This document shows positions 8,553 to 15,235 of a DNA stretch of 38,869 nt, one piece after another. The notes beneath the pieces are model-generated. The model made no database searches. It saw only the letters and a list, made by a program, of their open reading frames with translations, and had not been told where the DNA came from. Origin of the DNA: Roseomonas sp. GC11 (GTDB lineage Bacteria > Pseudomonadota > Alphaproteobacteria > Acetobacterales > Acetobacteraceae); assembly GCF_024437745.1 (NCBI RefSeq), contig NZ_JANFNY010000048.1:1-38869 (forward strand). The letters run 5' to 3'. The position numbers were made by a program, and so were the translations under genes. Within the stretch, counting starts at the first letter, position 1. The number at the start of each line of letters is the position of its first letter.

Positions 8553-8951
8553 TCAGAGCGCGATCTTCAGCACCGCGATGGCGGAGAGCAGGCCGAACAG
8601 CCAGCAGGCCGCCTTCACCGCCAGGATCGAGAACATGCGCGGCATCTCGCCGCGCACATAGTCCTCGATCACCACCTGCAGGCCGGCGGCCGCGTGGTGG
8701 AAGGATAGGCCGATCGAGGCCAGCAGCAGCGTCGCGTTCAGCGGGTGGGCGATCCAGGCGAGGGTCGCCTCATGGCTCTTGCCCGCCAGGGTGGCCACCG
8801 AGAGGACGAACCACAGGGTCAGCGGCAGCAGCGCCATCGAGGTGACGCGCTGCATCCACCAGTGATGCGTGCCCTGCTTGGCAGAGCCCAGGCCGCGCAC
8901 GCGGCCAAGGGCGGATTCCATACGAATGGCGGTGGTCTGCTTCTCGCTCAT
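8553..8951 (-). CDS. sdhD: Succinate dehydrogenase membrane anchor subunit
   Basis: A 132-residue membrane protein with three hydrophobic helices, the small anchor of complex II. The family signature FHHAAAGLQVVIEDYVRGE contains the heme b-ligand histidine and the conserved Asp-Tyr of the quinone site. The start at 8951 (MSEKQTTAIRMESALGRVRG) has GGAG 8 nt upstream; the frame is open further upstream, but that region is sdhC in another frame. The gap from sdhC is 11 nt. Confidence 0.94.
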   Translation of the reverse strand: MSEKQTTAIRMESALGRVRGLGSAKQGTHHWWMQRVTSMALLPLTLWFVLSVATLAGKSHEATLAWIAHPLNATLLLASIGLSFHHAAAGLQVVIEDYVRGEMPRMFSILAVKAACWLFGLLSAIAVLKIAL

Positions 8952-8962
8952 GATGCCGCTCC

Positions 8963-9409
8963 TCAGCCCCAGGCGATGATGACGATGAGCCAGGTCAGCA
9001 CGGTCAGCACGCCGGTGCCGATCAGCACGGCGCGGCCGGTGCGGTAGGTGGTCGGCAGGTCGAAGCCGTGCCCCGCATCCCACACCAGGTGCCGGATCCC
9101 CGCCAGCGTGTGGTACCAGGCCACAGCCGTCATGCCGAACAGCATCAGCATGCCGAGGAAGGAGGAGAGGAACCACTGCACGGCGGCGAAGGCCTTCGGC
9201 CCCGCCGCGGCGGCCAGCAGCCACCAGGCCAGCACCAGCAGGCCGACCGACCAGGCCACGCCCGTGGCGCGGTGCATGATCGACATGGCGCTGGTGATGC
9301 GCGTCATGTCATAGACCTGAAGGTGCGGCGACAGAGGCCGGCTCACGCGCGTTCCGTCGGTGCGGCGACCCACCATCGTCGCCTCGCGCGCGTCTTTCAT
9401 ACTCGACAT
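8963..9409 (-). CDS. sdhC: Succinate dehydrogenase cytochrome b556 subunit
   Basis: The large membrane anchor of complex II, with three transmembrane helices. Family marks are RPLSPHLQVYDM before helix 1, SIMHRATGVAWSVG, and HTLAGIRHLVWDAGHG, which carries the heme-ligand and quinone-site region. The start is uncertain: I chose the ATG at 9409 (MSSMKDAREA). A GTG at 9430 and a later ATG (MVGRRTDG) are possible, since the conserved region only begins at about residue 22. It is the first gene of the operon, about 75 nt downstream of a good promoter. Confidence 0.92.
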   Translation of the reverse strand: MSSMKDAREATMVGRRTDGTRVSRPLSPHLQVYDMTRITSAMSIMHRATGVAWSVGLLVLAWWLLAAAAGPKAFAAVQWFLSSFLGMLMLFGMTAVAWYHTLAGIRHLVWDAGHGFDLPTTYRTGRAVLIGTGVLTVLTWLIVIIAWG

Positions 9410-9489
9410 GGACCGATCCCGCTCCGCCACATTTTGAGACGCCCCGACGCTCCGGTCTGGGCAGAGACCGGACAGGAGCGATGCAGCCT

Positions 9490-9517
9490 TTTATGGTGCA
9501 GCGCCCATGAGCGTCAA
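9490..9517 (-). promoter_or_regulatory. Sigma-70-type promoter of the sdhCDAB operon
   Basis: On the reverse strand TTGACG (9517-9512) and CATAAA (9495-9490) are separated by 16 bp. This places the transcript start near 9483, about 75 nt before the sdhC ATG. No operator repeat was recognised next to it. Confidence 0.55.
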
Positions 9518-9696
9518 CGCGCAGACCCCTCCATGACACGGTAGGGAAAAGCAAAGGTTAAGGCACTGCGCTGCAAAAAAGCGGCGGTGGCTCACCGCAT
9601 GAAACATTGCTCATGCATCGTTTGCCACTCCAACAACAGGCGCCGCGCCGCCCATCTCCGGACAGCGCGGCCAGTTCCGCCCGGATCGGGCGGATT

Positions 9697-9795
9697 CCTC
9701 CGAAAGAAAGGGTTCTTTTTTGGAAAAAAGAACCAAAAAACCTTTCAGAGACAGCCCGCCTGTGAAAAAGCGCGGGCTGAACTACAAAGAATCAA
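9697..9795. repeat. Palindromic intergenic element, second family, copy 2
   Basis: The near-perfect palindrome 9711-9734 (GGTTCTTTTTTG, then GAAAAAAGAACC) differs from the copy at 4901 by one base. It is again followed by AAAAAAC, then by a hairpin AGCCCGC/GCGGGCT. It lies between the sdh promoter region and the lipoprotein gene. The rest of the 9518-9696 stretch shows no recognisable gene. Confidence 0.7.
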
Positions 9796-9799
9796 AGGG

Positions 9800-10045
9800 T
9801 TAGTAGCCGTGGTAGTAAGGGCGCTGCGGCGTCGTCGCGGCACCGCCCACAGCACCCAGCGCACCGCCGATCAGCGCGCCCGTGCCGGCATTGCCGCCCG
9901 TCACGCTGGCAATGCCAGCGCCCGCGCCAGCCCCCAGCAAGCCACCACCAATCGCGCGCTGGCCAGGATTATAAGGGTCGGTGCAGGCCGCGAGGCCGAG
10001 TCCCAGCCCCGCCAGCAGCCCCACACGAAACAGGGTCTTGCGCAT
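9800..10045 (-). CDS. Small glycine-zipper lipoprotein
   Basis: An 81-residue precursor starting MRKTLFRVGLLAGLGLG with lipobox LAAC at about residues 18-21, so it is lipid-anchored after cleavage before the cysteine. The mature part is dominated by a glycine zipper (AIGGGLLGAGAGAGIASVTGG, then GALIGGALGAVGGAA), as in the outer-membrane 17 kDa antigen/SlyB/OsmB type proteins. It ends in a short Pro/Tyr/His tail. The start is secure: AAGGAGGT lies 7 nt upstream. That Shine-Dalgarno is partly inside a perfect hairpin (10056-10082). Precise function unknown; envelope association is inferred from the lipobox. Confidence 0.82.
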   Translation of the reverse strand: MRKTLFRVGLLAGLGLGLAACTDPYNPGQRAIGGGLLGAGAGAGIASVTGGNAGTGALIGGALGAVGGAATTPQRPYYHGY

Positions 10046-10055
10046 CTCAGAACCT

Positions 10056-10082
10056 CCTTGTGGTGCTCTCAACGCCACAAGG
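10056..10082 (-). promoter_or_regulatory. Hairpin overlapping the Shine-Dalgarno of the lipoprotein gene
   Basis: In the transcript CCTTGTGG and CCACAAGG form a perfect 8-bp stem with an 11-nt loop. The last bases of the second arm are the AAGG of the AAGGAGGT ribosome binding site. Such folding would lower translation unless opened; a regulatory role is an inference. Confidence 0.4.
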
Positions 10083-10163
10083 GATCGCCGGGATGCGCGG
10101 CGCGGATGCGGCGCCCGCATGGCAGGGCCGCCGCAATCCGACACGCCTGCGTGAGGCCGCGCC

Positions 10164-11195
10164 TCAGGCCGCCTGCTTCGCCAGCAGGCCCTGCCGCACC
10201 AGCTCCTCGGCGATCTGCACGGCGTTCAGCGCCGCGCCCTTGCGCAGATTGTCCGCCACGCACCAGAAGGCCAGGCCATGCGGCACCGTCGGGTCCGCCC
10301 GCAGGCGCGAGACGAAGACCGGATCCTCACCGGCGATGTCCACCTGCGTCGCATAGCCGCCATCCTCGCGCCGGTCGAGCACGGTGATGCCCGGCGCCTC
10401 GCGCAGCGCCGCCCAGGCCTGCTGCACGGTGATCGGCCCCTCGAACTCCACATGCACCGCCTCGCCATGGCCGATGAAGGCCGGCACGCGCACGCAGCTC
10501 GCCACCACCTGGATGTCCGGGTCCAGGATCTTGCGCGTCTCCACCGCCATCTTCCACTCTTCCTTGGTGAAGCCATCCTCCAGGAACTTGTCGATGTGCG
10601 GGATGCAGTTGAAGGCGATCGGCTTGGTGAAGACCTCCGGCGTCGCCGCGTCATTCACATAGATGCCGCGGGTCTGGGTGAAGAGCTCGTCCATCGCCTC
10701 CTTCCCCGCGCCCGAGACGGACTGATAGGTGGACACCACCACCCGCCTGATGCGCGCGATCTCATGCAGCGGCTTCAGCGCCACCACCATCTGGATCGTC
10801 GAGCAGTTCGGGTTGGCGATGATGTTGCGCTTGCGGAAGCCCTGCAGCGCCTGCGGGTTCACCTCCGGCACCACCAGGGGAACATCCGGCTCCATGCGGA
10901 AATGGCTGGTGTTGTCGATCACGACGCAGCCCGCCGCCGCCGCGCGCGGCGCGTGCACGGCCGAGACCGAGGCACCCGGCGAGAACAGCCCGATATCCAC
11001 GCCCTTGAAATCAAAGGTCTCCAGGTTCTGCACCTTCAGCACGGCATTCTCGCCGAAGGAGACCTCCCGCCCGGCCGAACGGCCCGAGGCCAGCGCGATC
11101 ACCTCGCTGACCGGGAATTCCCGCTCGGCGAGGGTCTTGAGCATCTCGCGCCCCACATTGCCGGTGGCGCCGACGACCGCGACACGATAGCCCAT
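10164..11195 (-). CDS. asd: Aspartate-semialdehyde dehydrogenase
   Basis: This enzyme reduces aspartyl phosphate to aspartate semialdehyde with NADPH, the branch point to lysine/diaminopimelate, threonine and methionine. The 343-residue protein starts MGYRVAVVGATGNVGREML with the GATGNVG coenzyme loop. The active-site cysteine is Cys131 in IIANPNCSTIQMV. SGRSAG and VVSTYQSVSGAGKEAMDEL are family signatures, and VPAFIGHGEAVHVEF holds the catalytic His region. An AGGA lies 8 nt upstream of the start at 11195. The frame is open further upstream, but that part is repeat sequence. It is probably a single transcription unit. Confidence 0.97.
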   Translation of the reverse strand: MGYRVAVVGATGNVGREMLKTLAEREFPVSEVIALASGRSAGREVSFGENAVLKVQNLETFDFKGVDIGLFSPGASVSAVHAPRAAAAGCVVIDNTSHFRMEPDVPLVVPEVNPQALQGFRKRNIIANPNCSTIQMVVALKPLHEIARIRRVVVSTYQSVSGAGKEAMDELFTQTRGIYVNDAATPEVFTKPIAFNCIPHIDKFLEDGFTKEEWKMAVETRKILDPDIQVVASCVRVPAFIGHGEAVHVEFEGPITVQQAWAALREAPGITVLDRREDGGYATQVDIAGEDPVFVSRLRADPTVPHGLAFWCVADNLRKGAALNAVQIAEELVRQGLLAKQAA

Positions 11196-11280
11196 CTCTG
11201 CACGTCCTTTTCCTAGCGCGCCCGCCCGCGGGCCCGGCGCCGATGCCGCCCGATACCCCCCTTCCCCCCTCCCCTCAATC

Positions 11281-11605
11281 TTTTCTTTCGGGCTGCCGCC
11301 GTCCCGTGGGGAGGCGGGACACGGCAGGCCACCCGGCGGATCGTGGCACGGGGGCACAGTACGGGGGCACAGGGCCGCCTCTCCCCAGGCGGCCGCCAAC
11401 ACGGTAAAACCCTTCCCGAAGCCTTGCCGCTTCCACACCGCGCCCCACCTCGAAGCCCGACGGCGGCAGCCCGAAAGAAAAGCGGCCCACCTCGAAGCCC
11501 GACGGCGGCAGCCCGAAAGAAAAGCGGCCCACCTCGAAGCCCGACGGCGGCAGCCTGAAAAAAGCGGCCCACCTCACAACAAGACGGCGGCAGCCCGAAA
11601 GAAAA
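11281..11605. repeat. 42-bp tandem repeat array with an inverted partial copy
   Basis: Units beginning CACCTCGAAGCCCGACGG start at 11446, 11488 and 11530 (period 42); a degenerate fourth starts at 11570. A 23-bp piece of the unit (GACGGCGGCAGCCC...) is present in reverse complement at 11281-11303, so the array and this copy could form a long stem. The array ends exactly at the ATG of the DUF1489 gene, whose leader is therefore repeat sequence. It occupies most of the gap between asd and that gene. I see no gene in it. Confidence 0.85.
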
Positions 11606-12028
11606 ATGAATATTTTGAAGCTGTGTGTGGGGCCGAGGGATGTGGCGTCGCTCCGCGAGGGGCAGGCGCGCCGGGCTCTGCTGGACCCTCCCCTGCGCCA
11701 TCTCACGCGCCAGTTTCCCAAGCGGGCGCCCGAGATCATCGGCAGCGGCTCGCTCTACTGGGTGGTGGCCGGGTTCTGCTGCGTCCGCCAGCGCATCCTC
11801 GACATCCGCGAGGAAGCCGGCGATGACGGCACGCCCCACGCCGCCCTGGTGCTGGACCCGGAGCTGGTGGCCGTCGCCGCCCGGCCGGTGAAGCCCTTCC
11901 AGGGCTGGCGCTACCTCGCCCCCGAGGCCGCGCCCCCCGACATCGCCAGCGCCGCGGCCGACGCCACCGGCATCTCCGCCCTGCCCGAGGCGCTGCGGCG
12001 CGAATTGCAGGCCCTCTGCCTGCTCTGA
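11606..12028 (+). CDS. DUF1489 family protein
   Basis: This 140-residue protein starts MNILKLCVGPRDVASLRE. The LIKLCVG-like opening, the phrase HLTRQFPKRAPEIIGSGSLYWVVAG and the following RQRILDIREE are typical of the alphaproteobacterial DUF1489 family, whose function is unknown. There is no transmembrane segment or signal peptide. The start codon directly follows the 42-bp repeat array, and the only purine-rich leader (GAAAGAAAAA) is supplied by the last repeat unit. No promoter was identified. Confidence 0.85.
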   Translation: MNILKLCVGPRDVASLREGQARRALLDPPLRHLTRQFPKRAPEIIGSGSLYWVVAGFCCVRQRILDIREEAGDDGTPHAALVLDPELVAVAARPVKPFQGWRYLAPEAAPPDIASAAADATGISALPEALRRELQALCLL

Positions 12029-12284
12029 GAAGCCGTGGGAAACCTCGGGCCGAGGGGAGGCCCGAGGGGGGCTTTGCTGCCCCAGGCACCCGCCTTCAGG
12101 AAGAATCTCCCGTGGCCCGGCGGCATGGCCGCGCGGGAGCGGCCCGGGCAGGCGCGTCCAGAAATCTGGCATTCCCGGAACGATTCATTAACGCTAATTC
12201 AGCCCTGGCCCATCATGGCGAGAAGACCCCCCGGCCAAGATGGCCACAGGGGTTGAGACGCTCCCCAATCAGGAATTGCCAAAC

Positions 12285-12545
12285 ATGCTTCGCCCGCTTC
12301 GCATCCTTGTTGCTGCCCTCGCCCTGGCCGCGCCGATCGCCGCGCTGAGCCTGTCCGGGACCGCGGAGGCCCGCACCGCCAGCACCCAGACCACGGCCAG
12401 CGGGGATACCCAGCAGGTGTCCACCCAGCAGCGCCGCCGCCACCACGCGCAGCGCAGCACCACCCACCGCCAGCATGCGAGCGCCGGCAAGCGCCACCGC
12501 CAGCACGCTGCCCGCGCCCGCCGCACGCCGCGCACCACGGGCTGA
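12285..12545 (+). CDS. Small basic His/Arg/Gln-rich secreted protein
   Basis: An 86-residue precursor with a signal peptide (MLRPLRILVAALALAAPIAA, cleavage likely after TAEA near residue 30). The mature ~55 residues contain Thr/Gln/Ser-rich (TQTTASGDTQQVSTQQ) and strongly basic (RRRHHAQRS, HRQHASAGKRHRQH) stretches and no hydrophobic core, so it is probably disordered and cationic. AGGA lies 10 nt upstream of the ATG. I do not recognise the family. Possible roles such as nucleic-acid, metal or cell-wall polymer binding are guesses. It ends before a strong terminator. The 12029-12284 gap holds only an AT-richer patch around 12180-12205 that may contain the promoter. Confidence 0.65.
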   Translation: MLRPLRILVAALALAAPIAALSLSGTAEARTASTQTTASGDTQQVSTQQRRRHHAQRSTTHRQHASAGKRHRQHAARARRTPRTTG

Positions 12546-12620
12546 GAGGAATTCGGCGGCGGTCTTATTTCCCGGCAGTCCGCCGCCGGTCGGCCTGGCC
12601 CCGCGAGGGGCGGCCGCTAG

Positions 12621-12653
12621 GGCCGACCGGAGCAATCCGGTCGGCCTTTTTTT
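12621..12653 (+). terminator. Intrinsic terminator after the basic secreted protein gene
   Basis: GGCCGACCGG (12621-12630) pairs with CCGGTCGGCC (12637-12646) around a 6-nt loop and is followed by seven T. An identical CCGGTCGGCC at 12587-12596 could pair with the same first arm instead, giving two exclusive folds. The T-run overlaps the stop codon of the converging HyfI-like gene. Confidence 0.85.
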
Positions 12654-13665
12654 ATTCCGGCGCGGCGGGCGGTGGCCCCGCCGGGCGCGACGGCCCGGGC
12701 GGCGACTCCGCACCCACCCCGCCGCCCTGCTGGCCCTCCAGCCTGCCATCCCCGGCCATCGGCCCATCCCCGCCGCCTTCGCCGCCGGCCTTCTCGTCCC
12801 AGGCCTTCTCATCCCAGGACAGGACATCGTCCCACGGCGTTTCCTCCTCCTCGAGGGCGGGGGAAGGCGCGGCCTCCGGCGGCACGGGCCGGGCGGGGGG
12901 CTCCCCGGTGGAGAGGCCATCCGGCGGGGCATCCTCCTCCCCGACCATGGCGGCGGGGGGGACCTCCTCCGCCCCGGATGCCTCGGCGGCGCCCCCGGCG
13001 GCGGCGATTCCAGCGGCGGCAACCCCGGTGGCGGGGGCCTCCCCCGTCGCCGGGCGCGGATAGGAGGCGGGGGAGACCCAGCCGAGATCCGGGGCCTCCT
13101 CCCTCTCCACCGGGGCGGGCGCGGGCGGGGCGGGGGGCGGGGCCGGGCGGGCCTCGGCCTCCAGCAGCGTCAGCAGCCCTTCCAGCAGCAGGGCGGGACT
13201 CGGCGGGCAGCCGGGAATCAGCAGGTCCACCGGCAGCACCGCCGCCGTGCCGCCCTCCACCGCGTAGCTGCCGGCGAAGACGCCGCCATCCAGCGCGCAG
13301 TCGCCCACCGCCACCACCCATCCCGGCTCCGGCATGCAGGCATGGGCGCGCTGCACCGCCTCGCTCATGTTGCGCGCCATCGGGCCGGTCACCAGCAGCA
13401 CATCGGCATGGCGCGGCGAGGCGACGAAGCGCAGCCCGAAGCGCTCCAGGTCATAGACCACGTTCTGCAGGGCGGCGATTTCCAGCTCGCAGCCATTGCA
13501 GGAGCCGGCATCCACCTGCCGGATGGACAGGCTGCGGCCCAGCCGGGCGCGGGCGGTGGCATCCAGCCGCGCGGCCAGGGCGGAGACCGTCTCCTCCGCC
13601 GGCGGCGCGGCGGGGTCGGTCAGCGGGCGGCGGAAGAGGGTGCGCGCCAGTCTGGGCCACAGCAT
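12652..13665 (-). CDS. Hyf/Ehr-type small Fe-S subunit (HyfI/NuoB-like) with long acidic tail
   Basis: The first ~170 residues are a NuoB/HycG/HyfI-type small subunit that holds one 4Fe-4S cluster at the membrane arm interface. The four cluster cysteines are Cys56 and Cys59 in GSCNGCELEI, Cys123 in VGDCALDGGVF and Cys153 in LIPGCPPSP. The remaining ~165 residues are low-complexity Pro/Ala/Glu/Gly sequence with the acidic stretch WDDVLSWDEKAWDEKAGGEG, with no recognised domain; family members normally end soon after residue 170. AGGAGG lies 7 nt before the start at 13665. It is the last gene of the six-gene operon, 16 nt after the HyfG-like gene. The Fe-S site is intact even though the partner large subunit has lost its metal ligands. 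Confidence 0.88.
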   Translation of the reverse strand: MLWPRLARTLFRRPLTDPAAPPAEETVSALAARLDATARARLGRSLSIRQVDAGSCNGCELEIAALQNVVYDLERFGLRFVASPRHADVLLVTGPMARNMSEAVQRAHACMPEPGWVVAVGDCALDGGVFAGSYAVEGGTAAVLPVDLLIPGCPPSPALLLEGLLTLLEAEARPAPPPAPPAPAPVEREEAPDLGWVSPASYPRPATGEAPATGVAAAGIAAAGGAAEASGAEEVPPAAMVGEEDAPPDGLSTGEPPARPVPPEAAPSPALEEEETPWDDVLSWDEKAWDEKAGGEGGGDGPMAGDGRLEGQQGGGVGAESPPGPSRPAGPPPAAPE

Positions 13666-13681
13666 CGGGGGGCCTCCTGCC

Positions 13682-15235
13682 TCACAGGTCCACGCCGCTG
13701 TAGGAGGCGTTGAAGCTCTTGTTGCACAACGGGAAGTCGGCGACGATGTTGCCCTCCACCGCGGCCTCCAGCAAAGGCCAGTGCAGCCAGGAGGGGTCGC
13801 GCGGAAAGGCGGCGCGGATCAGCCCGTCATCGCCCAGCTGCAGCCACCACAGCACCTCGCCGCGGAAGCCCTCCACCATGCCCCAGCCCTCCCCGGCGCG
13901 CGGCAGCAGCGGCGCCTGGAGCGGCCCCGGCGCCAGCCGCGCCAGGAAGTCCGGCACCAGCCGCAGGCTTTCCTCCAGCTCGGCGAGGCGGATCAGCAGC
14001 CGCGCCTCCACATCCCCCGCCTCCAGCACCGGAATGGCGAGGCCGGCGGCGTCATAGGGCGCATAGGGAAAATCCCGCCGCGCATCGGCATCGCGGCCCG
14101 AGGCACGGCCGACATAGCCGCCGGCGGCGAAGCCCGCCGCCAGTTCCGGGCGCAGGATGCCCGTGCCGGCCAGGCGGTCCTGCAGGCTGGCATGGCGCTC
14201 CATCACGCCGCGCAGCGCGGGCAGCTCGGCGGCGACCACGGCCAGCGCATCGGCGAGCAGCCGCGCCCCCTCCGGCGTCAGGTCGCGCGCCACCCCGCCG
14301 GGGATGACGAGGCCCATCATCAGCCGGTGGCCGAAGGCGGCGGCGGCGGCGCGCAGCACCATCTCGCGCAGCGCGCCGAAGCGGGCATGCGGCCAGGCGA
14401 AGGCGGCGTCGTTGCAGAGAAAGCCGCAATCATTCAGGTGGTTGGCGATGCGCTCCAGCTCCGCCATCACGCCGCGCAGCAGCAGGGCGCGCGGCGGCGG
14501 GGTGGTGGCGGTGGCACGCTCCGCCGCCATGGCGAAGGCCCAGGAATGCGCCACCGTGGAATCGCCCGAGAGCCGCGCCGCCACCGGCGCCGCCAGCCGG
14601 GGCGAGCGCCCGCGCAGCAGCCCCAGCACGCCCTTGTGCGTATAGCCCAGCCGCGCCTCCAGCCGCAGGATCATCTCGCCCTGGACGTGGAAGCGGAAAT
14701 GCCCCGGCTCGATCACCCCGGCATGGATGGGGCCGACCGGGATCTGGTGCACCCCCTCGCCCTCCGCCGTGAGAAAGACGGGCTGCGGCACCTCCCCCGT
14801 GCGGCGCGGCGGGCGGGCGGCGAGCGGGGTGAGCACCGGCCAGCGCCCATGCTCCAGCCAGGGCCGCCCATCCACCCCGCCCGCCGCCTGCCAGCCGGTC
14901 AGGTCGGCCACCGCGCGCTCGAACCACGCCGCCGCCGGGCGCGCGGGGGAGAGCGCGGCATAGGCCCCGCCCTCCGCCACCGCCGTGCTGGCGATCAGCG
15001 GCGCCGTCTCGCCCGGCGGGTGGAAGGCGGCATGCACCTCCCCCACCCCCGGCCAGAGGCCCAGGAAAGCCAGGTCCGGGGCAGCGGCAGGAGCAGCGGC
15101 CAGGGGAGCCGACAGCGCGGCCGGCAGCGCGGCCCAGGCGGCGGCATCCAGCACATGCCGGAAAGGCGTGGCGGCCGGCGCGGCGCGGATCAGGTCGAGG
15201 GCGGACACGGAAGCGGAAGCGGAAACAGGACTCAT
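13682..15235 (-). CDS. Hyf/Ehr-type large subunit (HyfG/HycE-like) lacking all Ni-Fe ligands
   Basis: A 517-residue protein combining an N-terminal NuoC-like part (to ~150) and a NuoD/hydrogenase-large-subunit-like part. VGPIHAGVIEPGHFRFHVQG (167-186) and LGYTHKGV are diagnostic for the HycE/HyfG line. In active group 4 hydrogenases the Ni-Fe centre is held by RVCGIC and DPCYSC motifs. Here the matching places read RLSGDSTVAHS (221-231) and SFNASYSGVDL (507-517, the very C-terminus), so the four cysteines are Ser223, Ser226, Ser511 and Gly514. The protein therefore cannot bind Ni-Fe in the usual way and fits the energy-converting hydrogenase-related (Ehr) type; its substrate is unknown. The start overlaps the HyfF-like stop (ATGA). 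Confidence 0.88.
   Translation of the reverse strand: MSPVSASASVSALDLIRAAPAATPFRHVLDAAAWAALPAALSAPLAAAPAAAPDLAFLGLWPGVGEVHAAFHPPGETAPLIASTAVAEGGAYAALSPARPAAAWFERAVADLTGWQAAGGVDGRPWLEHGRWPVLTPLAARPPRRTGEVPQPVFLTAEGEGVHQIPVGPIHAGVIEPGHFRFHVQGEMILRLEARLGYTHKGVLGLLRGRSPRLAAPVAARLSGDSTVAHSWAFAMAAERATATTPPPRALLLRGVMAELERIANHLNDCGFLCNDAAFAWPHARFGALREMVLRAAAAAFGHRLMMGLVIPGGVARDLTPEGARLLADALAVVAAELPALRGVMERHASLQDRLAGTGILRPELAAGFAAGGYVGRASGRDADARRDFPYAPYDAAGLAIPVLEAGDVEARLLIRLAELEESLRLVPDFLARLAPGPLQAPLLPRAGEGWGMVEGFRGEVLWWLQLGDDGLIRAAFPRDPSWLHWPLLEAAVEGNIVADFPLCNKSFNASYSGVDL

Noticed and set aside
11446-11605. CRISPR-like array
   Set aside because: Units are directly adjoining 42-bp tandem repeats without unique spacers, and there are no cas genes; the same applies to 16699-16788 and 25349-25432.
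11213-12172. 319-codon minus-strand frame across the 42-bp repeats and DUF1489
   Set aside because: No ribosome binding site, translates repeats into Gly/Ala/Phe-rich peptide, and lies opposite a recognised family protein.
13682-15235. Calling the large subunit a functional [NiFe] hydrogenase
   Set aside because: All four nickel-binding cysteines are missing and no maturation genes or cleavable C-terminal extension are present.
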